Origin: Bacillota bacterium
GTDB taxonomy: Bacteria; Bacillota; Clostridia; Christensenellales; Aristaeellaceae
Reading direction: 5' to 3'
DNA length: 12,061 nt
Assembly: GCA_023460055.1 (NCBI GenBank)
Contig: JAEWRJ010000122.1
Span: forward strand, 1 to 12,061
Shown: positions 1 through 5,389 of the stretch, one piece after another
How positions within the stretch are numbered: the stretch's first letter is position 1
Layout: each line of letters begins with the position of its first letter
Translations under genes and position numbers: made by a program
Notes under the pieces: generated by a model
The model's input: the letters and a program-made list of their open reading frames with translations, nothing else
Database searches by the model: none
Told to the model about the DNA's origin: nothing

Positions 1-2
1 AT

Positions 3-557
3 GGTGAGCTGGTCGACAAGGAGGTTCCCGTTGAAGAACAGCCACAAACACTCAAGGAGTATTTGGATGAACAGTTTGCAAGCGTCCGGAAAGAATCCTC
101 TGATGGTATAGACGCTGTAATGGCAGAATCGAACGCCAAAATACAATCTATGAAGCCCCTCATGACTGAATTGGTCAAGGGTAAACCGGCGAACGTTGTC
201 ATCCAAACCAAGGACTTCATTCTTCCATGGGAAGAGGGAAAGTACCTCATTGATGATATTCGAATATGGGACGGCCAGCCTAAACGCTGTTGTCAGGCCC
301 ATGACAGTACAGCAAACAGCGCCTGGACACCTGCTGTAGCATCGTTGTGGTCGCCTTTCCATGCGACAAGCAGGGAGACTGCATTGCCCTGGATACAGCC
401 CACAGGCGCTCATGATCTATACAAAGCAAATGAATACATGGTGTTCACGGATGGCGGGACCTATTGCTGCCTGCAGGATACCGCCTATTCGCCTGCTGAG
501 TTTCCACAAGCCTGGAAGGCCGTGAACGATGCCCTTGAGGAGGGAGGAACAACTTGA
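3..557 (+). CDS. Phage tail-associated protein with carbohydrate-binding repeats (5' partial)
   Basis: The reading frame is open from the left edge, so the gene begins upstream; 184 C-terminal residues are visible. The first 60 or so are charged and helical. They are followed by two diverged copies of a CBM5/12-like module common at the ends of tail-fibre or baseplate-adjacent proteins of Clostridia and Bacillus phages. Copy 1 has the pattern W-E-E-G-K-Y, an I-W-D-G turn, C-C-Q-A-H and a W-T-P-A-V-A-S-L-W end. Copy 2 has W-I-Q-P-T-G-A-H-D, F-T-D-G-G, and ends Y-S-P-A-E-F-P-Q-A-W. Such modules bind cell-surface glycans, so a role in host contact is inferred. The TGA stop overlaps the TTG start of the next gene by four bases, which suggests translational coupling with the endolysin. 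An internal TTG at 63 is probably not the true start, because the frame continues upstream. Confidence 0.7.
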   Translation, partial: GELVDKEVPVEEQPQTLKEYLDEQFASVRKESSDGIDAVMAESNAKIQSMKPLMTELVKGKPANVVIQTKDFILPWEEGKYLIDDIRIWDGQPKRCCQAHDSTANSAWTPAVASLWSPFHATSRETALPWIQPTGAHDLYKANEYMVFTDGGTYCCLQDTAYSPAEFPQAWKAVNDALEEGGTT

Positions 558-1372
558 TAAAAGCAAAGCAACTCGTCCAAGAATACCGCCTGCAAATCGG
601 GCGGTTTTCTTATGCCCAGATGGACTGCATCGGCTCCATCGCCGGCATCATCCAAAGGCATGGCGGCAAATATGATCTCCAGGGTTCCAACTGGTGGGCT
701 CGGCATGAGATCAAGAATCTGAGGCCGCTTACGAGTAAGTCCCAATTGTTCGATGGTTGTGCGGTCCTCAAGACCCTTCATCCCGGGGAGGCGGGCTATA
801 ACCTGCCCGATCGGTACCTGGAGGATGCTGTCCAGATCGATTACAACCATATTGGGTTAGGAACCTCTGATGGGGAGATCCTTGATAGCACCACCCAGAT
901 GAGCGGAGGGAGCTATGAGCGCAATGGTCCTGGTGTGAGCACAGCGCCTATAAATGAGCGCAGTTGGGATGTAATCGGTGAGTTTGAGGACGTTGACTAC
1001 TCCGACGAGGGCTCTAGCACTGAAATCCCAGATTTACATGAGGACGTCATGAAAAGAGCCTTGGTGGTTGCTTCAGCCGGAAGTACGGTCAATCTCCGGG
1101 CCAAACCCAGCCTGGGCTCGGTGGTGCTTGAGTATGTCAAGGTTGGCAGCTTGGTAGATGTGTTTGAGAAGTCGGGCGAATGGCAGAGTGTTTGTACAGC
1201 TAGCGGAAAGTCAGGCTGGATGAAGTCGGAGTTCCTCTCCATGGATGAGCCTCGTCCAGACACACCTGATCCGGAATCATCCCCGCCTCAATCGACGGGA
1301 TTGACAGCACAGCAGGAGGAGAAGCTCCTTCAAGCGCTTGGCCTGATCGAGGAGGTATTGGGGCATGGATAA
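554..1372 (+). CDS. Phage endolysin, NlpC/P60 peptidase with SH3b domain
   Basis: This 272-aa lysin is predicted to cleave peptidoglycan stem peptides at the end of phage growth. Residues 1-145 look like an NlpC/P60 cysteine-peptidase domain: the candidate nucleophile is Cys25 in A-Q-M-D-C-I-G, and the candidate histidine is His99 in D-Y-N-H-I-G, followed by E-I-L-D-S-T. Residues about 170-229 form a bacterial SH3 domain (V-N-L-R-A-K-P, then G-E-W, then S-G-W-M), the usual wall-binding part. A Pro-rich linker and a short amphipathic tail follow. No signal peptide is seen, so release depends on the holin encoded downstream. The start is TTG at 554, chosen because a strong GGAGGGAGGA lies 3 nt upstream and no suitable ATG exists nearby. 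The third catalytic residue could not be assigned with confidence. It could act as an endopeptidase or amidase; the exact bond is unknown. Confidence 0.85.
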   Translation: MIKAKQLVQEYRLQIGRFSYAQMDCIGSIAGIIQRHGGKYDLQGSNWWARHEIKNLRPLTSKSQLFDGCAVLKTLHPGEAGYNLPDRYLEDAVQIDYNHIGLGTSDGEILDSTTQMSGGSYERNGPGVSTAPINERSWDVIGEFEDVDYSDEGSSTEIPDLHEDVMKRALVVASAGSTVNLRAKPSLGSVVLEYVKVGSLVDVFEKSGEWQSVCTASGKSGWMKSEFLSMDEPRPDTPDPESSPPQSTGLTAQQEEKLLQALGLIEEVLGHG

Positions 1373-1405
1373 GAAAAGAAAGGCAATAGAAATGGGGGAA
1401 GGGGA

Positions 1406-1822
1406 ATGGCCGAGCAACTTAAGGCCCTGATTGCCATCAGCGCGTCGCTCACCGGCGCGATCATTGGCTGGATGGCTGTGCTCAAGCCGCTGATGGGGCT
1501 GCGCCGTGAACGCAAAGCACAGCGTCAAAGGGCCGTCGAAGAGACCCTGAAGGCAGAGAAGGAATACCGCCAGACTGTGCTGGACAAGCTGGAAGGGCTA
1601 GGCTCCCGGATGACAACGATGGATGACAGCATTGCTGACTTGCAGCGTGACAACATCGAGCGCGCCTATTGCATGTTCAAGCTGGAGCACGGCTACTGCC
1701 CCAGCGGGATGAAGGAGTCCATTGCCAGCATGTATGCCTCCTACCAAGCCCGGGGATACAACCACATTGCTAGTTCGAGAATCGAGGAACTCCTGGCCTT
1801 GCCTGAGTTCCCTGACAAGTAA
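1406..1822 (+). CDS. Small phage membrane protein with coiled coil, lysis cassette
   Basis: The protein has 138 residues. Residues about 7-27 form one hydrophobic segment, followed by a basic stretch (R-R-E-R-K), a charged helix with heptad character (about 45-85), and a C-terminal block near residues 107-134 (M-Y-A-S-Y-Q-A-R-G-Y, then E-E-L-L-A-L-P). That C-terminal pattern recurs in small proteins next to holins in Bacillota phages. Its place between endolysin and holin points to a lysis accessory or regulatory role, for example an XhlA-like membrane anchor, but I recognise no family with certainty. A purine-rich GGGGGAAGGGG sits right in front of the ATG. Two Cys (89, 98) lie in the region after the coiled coil. 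Confidence 0.65.
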   Translation: MAEQLKALIAISASLTGAIIGWMAVLKPLMGLRRERKAQRQRAVEETLKAEKEYRQTVLDKLEGLGSRMTTMDDSIADLQRDNIERAYCMFKLEHGYCPSGMKESIASMYASYQARGYNHIASSRIEELLALPEFPDK

Positions 1823-1835
1823 AAGGAGAATCCAA

Positions 1836-2216
1836 ATGAAGAAGGTTCTGATGATCCTGGTCTCCCTGATGCTGGTCATGTTCGCATCTGGGTCCTTGGC
1901 AGAGGGGACAACTGCCAACTTCGAAGCTCCTGCCATTGACCTGACGCCGATTTTCCAGGCGGTCCTTGGTATCCTGGCTGCCCTGATCACGCACAAGTTG
2001 ATTCCCTGGATTCAAGCCAGAACGACCGCCCAGCAGCAGGAGATGCTCCGGGCAGCGGTGTCAGTGGCGGTGTATGCTGCTGAGCAGCTCTATGGCGCAG
2101 GGGCTGGGAAAGAAAAGCTAATGTATGTAAAGGGGAAGCTTGCTAAGAAAGGGTATAAGGTTGATGTTGATGAGATTGAAGCAGCGGTCAGGGAATTGAC
2201 TATAGCAGGCAAGTAA
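1836..2216 (+). CDS. Phage holin, LLH family
   Basis: The 126-aa holin is expected to permeabilise the cytoplasmic membrane and release the endolysin. It has an N-terminal hydrophobic segment (about 3-19, signal-like, ending S-L-A-E-G), a second membrane segment (about 36-55, ending in L-I-T-H-K-L-I-P-W-I), and a soluble tail with the LLH-type features A-V-Y-A-A-E-Q-L, G-A-G-K-E-K, Y-V-K and a final A-V-R-E-L-T. The ATG at 1836 is preferred over an upstream in-frame start at 1722. AAAAGGAG overlaps the stop codon of the previous gene 7 nt upstream, and the longer form would add a stretch that merely shadows that gene. It is the last gene before a strong terminator, so it closes the late operon. 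Confidence 0.85.
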   Translation: MKKVLMILVSLMLVMFASGSLAEGTTANFEAPAIDLTPIFQAVLGILAALITHKLIPWIQARTTAQQQEMLRAAVSVAVYAAEQLYGAGAGKEKLMYVKGKLAKKGYKVDVDEIEAAVRELTIAGK

Positions 2217-2261
2217 GGATATCCATTATATGGGTACGAAGGTTTTATAGCTCATATCGAG

Positions 2262-2301
2262 AAACCTCCAATTCGGATGCTTGTCCGGTTGGAGGTTTTT
2301 T
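2262..2301 (+). terminator. Intrinsic terminator of the phage late operon
   Basis: A perfect 10-bp stem (AAACCTCCAA at 2262-2271 with TTGGAGGTTT at 2289-2298) has further CGGA/TCCG pairing inside and runs into a six-T tract at 2296-2301. It lies 45 nt after the holin stop. Confidence 0.9.
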
Positions 2302-2335
2302 GTAATTCTAGCCTACATCTGATCGATTATAGTTC

Positions 2336-2386
2336 AAGGTTGCAAGGTTGCAAGGTTGCAAGGATGCAGAGCGTTTGCAACCTTGC
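2336..2386. repeat. 8-bp tandem repeat with inverted copy
   Basis: AAGGTTGC is repeated head to tail at 2336, 2344 and 2352, with a fourth variant copy AAGGATGC at 2360. Ten nucleotides downstream, GCAACCTTGC (2377-2386) is the exact reverse complement of GCAAGGTTGC within the array, so the array can fold into alternative hairpins, each using a different copy. Confidence 0.9.
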
Positions 2387-2427
2387 TTCTAGGCCACGCC
2401 TCACTTTTTTAAGATGTAGCGTTGTGC

Positions 2428-2479
2428 CTTCGTCCAAACGACACCAAATCTTCCAGTGAGTTATGAGGGCAGAGGTCCT
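2428..2479. repeat. Direct repeat copy 1 (partner at 3063-3114)
   Basis: By hand alignment about 43 of 52 positions match 3063-3114, starting with an identical 13-mer CTTCGTCCAAACG and including TTCCAGTG. Copy 2 lies directly upstream of the small ORF of the recombinase unit. This copy has no such ORF after it, so it may be the leftover leader of a lost recombinase cassette or a recombination-site arm. Confidence 0.8.
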
Positions 2480-2608
2480 GCAGAATTCAAATGCATGTTT
2501 TCTGTGCCGTGAGTATTGAGGAGATAACTCCCCCCTTGGATGGGAGATGGTAAAGTGACAGATCAGCCGAATGAACGCATAACTGACATGCATGAAACTT
2601 GTGTGAAT

Positions 2609-2815
2609 TGTACCTGTAATGCCCTCGTCCGCGTAGATGTCCACTAGCACCCAGCCCGGGTGTTCCCTGATGAATTCCTCGTAATGATTCTTCTGCAGTT
2701 CATACGAAGAGGTCTGCCGCGGGTCGTCTGTCGACACCCGGCAATAGGCGCAAACCTTTTTCTCCGTATTCTCCTCAAACAACGATTCCTTTGGTCGGGC
2801 AGGGATCATGTGCAT
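2609..2815 (-). pseudogene. Serine recombinase, N-terminal fragment only
   Basis: Sixty-nine codons read as the start of a large serine recombinase. A short basic leader contains I-P-A-R-P-K, then comes the catalytic motif Y-C-R-V-S-T (Ser28), then S-Y-E-L-Q-K, and D-E-G-I-T-G-T. After this last motif, where family members continue into the rest of the resolvase domain, the frame runs on without any recombinase similarity to a stop near 2327. The catalytic domain is therefore cut to about half, and the recombinase and zinc-ribbon domains are absent. Either a mobile element inserted here or a deletion removed the remainder. It lies opposite in direction to the intact recombinase. It is almost certainly non-functional. 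Confidence 0.85.
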
Positions 2816-2818
2816 ATT

Positions 2819-2971
2819 CTAAGCGTCCCCGCCCTTATACCGCTGTCGGATCTTCTCTTTGATGTCGTGCTTGCTCTCCCCGTTCAACCTTGCTGTCCTC
2901 CCCAGCCGTATTCCATCGTTCCAGCGCACACAGATCTGTATAATTATACAAAGCAGCATGCAGGTGGACAT
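2819..2971 (-). CDS. Possible 50-aa ORF upstream of the recombinase fragment
   Basis: A 50-codon frame ends 3 nt before the start of the truncated recombinase, in the position where Clostridia recombinase operons often keep a small gene. Its C-terminal half is basic (R-L-N-G-E-S-K-H-D-I-K-E-K-I-R-Q-R-Y-K). GGAGG is present but only 2 nt from the ATG at 2971, which is too close. The ATG at 2959 would be 14 nt away. I do not recognise the protein, and it may be a decayed remnant. Confidence 0.25.
   Translation of the reverse strand: MSTCMLLCIIIQICVRWNDGIRLGRTARLNGESKHDIKEKIRQRYKGGDA
2937..2950. repeat. Perfect 14-bp palindrome
   Basis: TGTATAATTATACA is self-complementary over all 14 bases. 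It could be an operator for a dimeric regulator, and it embeds a TATAAT-like box on both strands. No good -35 box accompanies it. Confidence 0.6.
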
Positions 2972-2980
2972 TACCTCCAA

Positions 2981-3015
2981 ATCACTGATTTAGCAAGTAA
3001 TTTCTTGCTTGTGAT
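2981..3015. repeat. Interrupted inverted repeat upstream of the recombinase unit
   Basis: Outer arms ATCAC (2981-2985) and GTGAT (3011-3015) enclose inner arms AGCAAG (2992-2997) and CTTGCT (3004-3009). Imperfect dyads of this sort occur at attachment sites of large serine recombinases and also as regulator sites; which applies here is unknown. Confidence 0.45.
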
Positions 3016-3062
3016 CTGAAACAGAAAAATGCATAAAACATTTTTCATGTATTTTGCTGTCG

Positions 3063-3114
3063 CTTCGTCCAAACGGCATCAATTCTTCCAGTGGGTTGTG
3101 AAGGCTTAGGTCTT
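3063..3114. repeat. Direct repeat copy 2 (partner at 2428-2479)
   Basis: It is the partner of the repeat at 2428. It ends 7 nt before the ribosome binding site of the 76-aa recombinase-associated gene, so it forms part of that gene's leader. Confidence 0.8.
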
Positions 3115-3132
3115 CAGACTGGAGGATATGTG

Positions 3133-3363
3133 ATGACAAACGAGCACAAAGAACTGATATCGGGTTTGTATCAAAACAACTTGATAGATACGCAGATTAG
3201 AGGTAATACTGCAATGGGGAACGGCCTGGAACCAATTGAAAACACTAAGAAATTGTCCCGACACCCAGCCTGCGAAGTAAGGATCAGTTTTGCCGAGAAA
3301 CCTAATGAAGCGGTGATTGCGGATGTGCTGCGCATGCTAATGAACACCGGACCCAGGAGATGA
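3133..3363 (+). CDS. Small recombinase-associated protein of unknown function
   Basis: The 76-aa protein is encoded directly upstream of the large serine recombinase, 4 nt apart, and is probably co-transcribed with it. ATG 3133 is chosen because GGAGG (3121-3125) lies 7 nt upstream; longer in-frame versions run into the repeat. The N-terminal part (H-K-E-L-I-S-G-L-Y) is helical. The C-terminal part has V-R-I-S-F-A-E-K-P-N-E-A and V-L-R-M-L-M, a pattern I associate with short ORFs preceding recombinases in Clostridia mobile elements. No catalytic or DNA-binding motif is evident. It might be a directionality or accessory factor, but that is a guess from position only. Confidence 0.6.
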   Translation: MTNEHKELISGLYQNNLIDTQIRGNTAMGNGLEPIENTKKLSRHPACEVRISFAEKPNEAVIADVLRMLMNTGPRR

Positions 3364-3367
3364 ATGG

Positions 3368-4945
3368 ATGAAGCGAGTGATTTGCCTTTATCGGGTTTCA
3401 ACCGCTGGACAGGTTGATCATGACGACATTCCAATGCAAAGGCTTGCCTGCCGGGAGTATGTTTCGTCCCGTGAGGATTGGGATATCGTTGATGAAATAT
3501 CTGAAAAGGGTGTGTCCGGATATAAAGTAAGCACCAACAGTCGGGATGCCATTGTTGAAATCAAAAAACGCGCAGTCAAACGGCAGTTTGATGTACTACT
3601 GGTATTTATGTTTGATCGCTTGGGCAGACGAGAGGATGAAACTCCCTTCGTCGTTCAATGGTTCGTGCAACAGGGGATTGAAGTCTGGAGTACACGTGAA
3701 GGCGAACAGCGCTTCGACACCCATGTAGACAAGTTGTTGAATTACATCCGCTTCTGGCAAGCCTCCGGGGAAAGCGAGAAGACCGCCATCCGCGTTCGTA
3801 CAAAACACTCCCAAATGGTTCAGGAGGGGCAGTACCGTGGAGGGCTTATCCCCTATGGTTATTGCTTGCAGCATCAGGGGCGAACCAACAAGAAGAACCA
3901 GCCTGTGAAAGATCTGGTCATAGACAAAGATGAAGCGACCATCGTTCAGCAGATTTTTCACCTTCTTGTTGAGCAAGGATACGGAACAAACCGAGTTGCC
4001 AACTATCTTAATGACAGAGGGATCAAGACCAAAAGGAACACCAGCTTATGGCGCGGCACATCCATCCGCGCTCTCATTAATAATCCAATTTACATAGGGG
4101 TCATGAAGTTCGGCAAGGAACGCTCAAAGTCAATCGAAAATCTAAGAATTATCGATGACATCCTGTTTGAGCGATGCTTACAAACGGTTAAGGAGCGGGC
4201 AACTGTGGGCCAGAAAGAAGAATCGCGTACGCCCGTCCACACAAAGTCGCGCAGCATCTTGACCGGGTTTCTATTCTGTGCGCACTGCCACAGTCGAATG
4301 AGTTACTCACATAATGTGACAAAACGAACCTTAGCGGACGGTACGTTGAAAGCGTATGAACGCGATATGTATCGCTGCTATCGTAAGATATCTGCAAGAA
4401 ATACCTGTGACGGGCAAAGTTCCTATGATATGAAAGTAATTGACTCTGCGGTCGAGGCAGAGGTGCGTAAGTTGTTATCCGGGCTTAGCTCGAAACCCAA
4501 AGTAGAATTGCTGGGGCTGGCCGTGGCCAGAAACGAAGAAATGCTCCGGCAAAGCTGCAAGCATGCCGAAAAAGATTATGAGGGCGCGCTGAAACAATTG
4601 AATGCTCTTGAGGATGAAGCGGTTAAGGCTATCGCGGGGGAAAGCCCGATCGAGCTTAGTCTGCTTAACGGAATGCTGATCAAGCAGCGGGCTAAGCTAG
4701 ATGAATGTATGAAGGTTATGGAACGGGCAAGGCAAAAGTTCGAAACGGAGATGCAGAATTGTCGTTCTGCTAATGCCAATGTTAGTGAGTTGCTCTCCTG
4801 GGGAGCCTGCTTTGATACTGCAAACATAGAAACCAAACACATGGTTCTGTCCCGTCTGATTGATCGCGTAGAGGTCAGCAGCGGTTACAAGATACAGATT
4901 CACTTTAAAGTCGCCTATGAGCAGTTTACTGAAAAGCCCGCATAA
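3368..4945 (+). CDS. Large serine recombinase (phage integrase / resolvase family)
   Basis: This 525-aa site-specific recombinase is likely responsible for integration and excision of the element. The resolvase-type catalytic domain (about 3-145) has Y-R-V-S-T with the nucleophile Ser11 and M-F-D-R-L-G-R-R at 81-88. A recombinase domain (about 155-285) contains G-G-L-I-P-Y-G-Y, the helical L-N-D-R-G-I-K-T and N-N-P-I-Y-I-G. A zinc ribbon follows (C304-x2-C307 with C337 and C347), then a long coiled coil (about 385-465) and a C-terminal L-I-D-R-V-E-V segment. Length and domain order are complete for the family. AGGAGA lies 7 nt before ATG 3368. The gene follows the 76-aa gene closely and is the last gene before the tRNA-Val terminator, so the element end may be just beyond it. 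Confidence 0.9.
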   Translation: MKRVICLYRVSTAGQVDHDDIPMQRLACREYVSSREDWDIVDEISEKGVSGYKVSTNSRDAIVEIKKRAVKRQFDVLLVFMFDRLGRREDETPFVVQWFVQQGIEVWSTREGEQRFDTHVDKLLNYIRFWQASGESEKTAIRVRTKHSQMVQEGQYRGGLIPYGYCLQHQGRTNKKNQPVKDLVIDKDEATIVQQIFHLLVEQGYGTNRVANYLNDRGIKTKRNTSLWRGTSIRALINNPIYIGVMKFGKERSKSIENLRIIDDILFERCLQTVKERATVGQKEESRTPVHTKSRSILTGFLFCAHCHSRMSYSHNVTKRTLADGTLKAYERDMYRCYRKISARNTCDGQSSYDMKVIDSAVEAEVRKLLSGLSSKPKVELLGLAVARNEEMLRQSCKHAEKDYEGALKQLNALEDEAVKAIAGESPIELSLLNGMLIKQRAKLDECMKVMERARQKFETEMQNCRSANANVSELLSWGACFDTANIETKHMVLSRLIDRVEVSSGYKIQIHFKVAYEQFTEKPA

Positions 4946-5032
4946 AAAACCAAGAACCCTTCCAAATGCGCATACCAGATATGATATTAATGAAAACAGA
5001 ATAAAATTAATTAAATGTTAGCTGAATAAATT

Positions 5033-5061
5033 AAAACCCCTTGATTTCTCAAGGGGTTTTT
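5033..5061 (-). terminator. Terminator of the tRNA-Val unit, bidirectional
   Basis: A perfect 12-bp stem (AAAACCCCTTGA at 5033-5044 with TCAAGGGGTTTT at 5049-5060) and a 4-nt loop directly adjoin the tRNA-Val 3' end. T-runs exist on both sides, so it can also stop transcription arriving from the plus-strand recombinase gene. Confidence 0.85.
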
Positions 5062-5136
5062 GGTGGTCTGTACTGGACTCGAACCAGTGACCCCATCGAT
5101 GTGAACGATGTGCTCTACCAACTGAGCCAACAGACC
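5061..5136 (-). tRNA. tRNA-Val (anticodon CAC)
   Basis: It folds as a full cloverleaf: acceptor GGTCTGT/ACAGACC, D-arm GCTC-GAGC, anticodon stem CATCG/CGATG with loop TTCACAT (anticodon CAC, reads GTG), T-arm with GGTTCGAGTCC, discriminator A and an encoded CCA (5063-5061). It is fed by the promoter at 5303-5331 and ends at the adjacent hairpin terminator. Its 3' end faces the recombinase side, so it is a possible integration landmark. Confidence 0.95.
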
Positions 5137-5150
5137 ATAACCAAGTGGGG

Positions 5151-5218
5151 GACGTCCGGGGGCAATGTTCTCATTGCCGTCCGACGGCAGACACTCACGA
5201 CAGTGAGGGGATGACGTC
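5151..5218 (-). other. Compact structured element inside the tRNA transcript
   Basis: Two GACGTC palindromes (5151-5156, 5213-5218) that can pair with each other bracket several hairpins: GGCAATG/CATTGCC with a 4-nt loop (5161-5178), a competing TGCCG/CGGCA (5175-5189), and CTCAC/GTGAG with a GACA loop (5194-5207). It lies between a degraded tRNA 5' half and tRNA-Val and should be transcribed with them. It could be a small repeat insertion or a processing spacer; I recognise no RNA family. Confidence 0.5.
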
Positions 5219-5255
5219 GGAAAATTTTAAGGAACGTCGATTATTCCTACCACCT

Positions 5256-5281
5256 GGTTCTACCAACTGAGCCATGCGACC
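5256..5281 (-). pseudogene. tRNA 5'-half remnant
   Basis: On the minus strand the segment begins GGTCGCA and continues with a D-arm block TGGCTCAGTTGGTAGA, identical over these 16 nt to tRNA-Val. The D-stem then fails (GCTC against GAAC), and no anticodon arm, T-arm or 3' acceptor strand follows before tRNA-Val. It sits where the first tRNA of the transcript should be, so it is best read as a decayed or truncated tRNA gene. Confidence 0.7.
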
Positions 5282-5288
5282 ATGCCGT

Positions 5289-5331
5289 TTGACAGCAAAG
5301 GTATTCTAACAAGAACCGGCTTTGCTGTCAA
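5289..5331. repeat. 12-bp perfect inverted repeat spanning the tRNA promoter
   Basis: TTGACAGCAAAG (5289-5300) and CTTTGCTGTCAA (5320-5331) are exact reverse complements separated by 19 nt. On the minus strand one arm contains the -35 box and the other lies at the expected transcription start. Confidence 0.85.
5303..5331 (-). promoter_or_regulatory. Consensus sigma-A promoter for the tRNA unit
   Basis: On the minus strand TTGACA (5331-5326), a 17-nt spacer and TAGAAT (5308-5303) form a near-perfect promoter. Transcription should start near 5296, about 15 nt before the tRNA remnant. Confidence 0.85.
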
Positions 5332-5356
5332 GGACGAAATCATATGAGTTTCATTT

Positions 5357-5389
5357 AAGTTTCAGCATCGGATGATGATGCTGAAACTT
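5357..5389 (-). terminator. 3' hairpin of the helicase gene
   Basis: A perfect 13-bp stem (AAGTTTCAGCATC at 5357-5369, GATGCTGAAACTT at 5377-5389) with a 7-nt loop overlaps the helicase stop codon. No U-tract follows on the minus strand, so it may stabilise the mRNA end rather than be a classical intrinsic terminator. Confidence 0.6.

Larger units (their letters stand above)
2302..2608. other. Non-coding interval between lysis cassette and recombinase remnant
   Basis: No convincing gene is present on either strand. The interval holds an 8-bp tandem repeat with an inverted copy (2336-2386) and one copy of a direct repeat whose partner lies upstream of the intact recombinase unit (2428-2479). 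The rest is unexplained. Short frames that cross it lack ribosome binding sites and recognisable residues. Confidence 0.6.
1..5032. mobile_element. Right-hand part of a prophage with recombination module
   Basis: The stretch carries a tail-associated protein end, endolysin, small membrane protein and holin in one direction, then a terminator, then a recombinase-rich segment ending in an intact large serine recombinase. Lysis genes followed by an integrase is the usual order at one end of an integrated temperate phage of Bacillota. The left end lies outside the window. The right end is not proven: it may be at about 2608, where a minus-strand recombinase is cut off, or between 4946 and 5060, just before a tRNA-Val gene. 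I found no duplicated tRNA 3' end within the window. The genes to the right (tRNAs, helicase, csp, str operon) are chromosomal in character. Confidence 0.6.

Noticed and set aside
1722..1835. N-terminal extension of the holin
   Set aside because: It overlaps the preceding gene and lacks a ribosome binding site, whereas ATG 1836 has a strong one and begins at the membrane segment.
2336..2367. Short tandem repeats considered as a CRISPR array
   Set aside because: The units are 8 bp and directly adjacent, without spacers, and no cas genes are present.
2660..3019. 119-codon plus-strand frame across the truncated recombinase
   Set aside because: It is antisense to the recognisable recombinase fragment and crosses the palindromes; no motif or start signal was seen.
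5256..5281. Second functional tRNA gene before tRNA-Val
   Set aside because: No anticodon arm, T-arm or matching acceptor 3' strand follows, and the D-stem has a mismatch.
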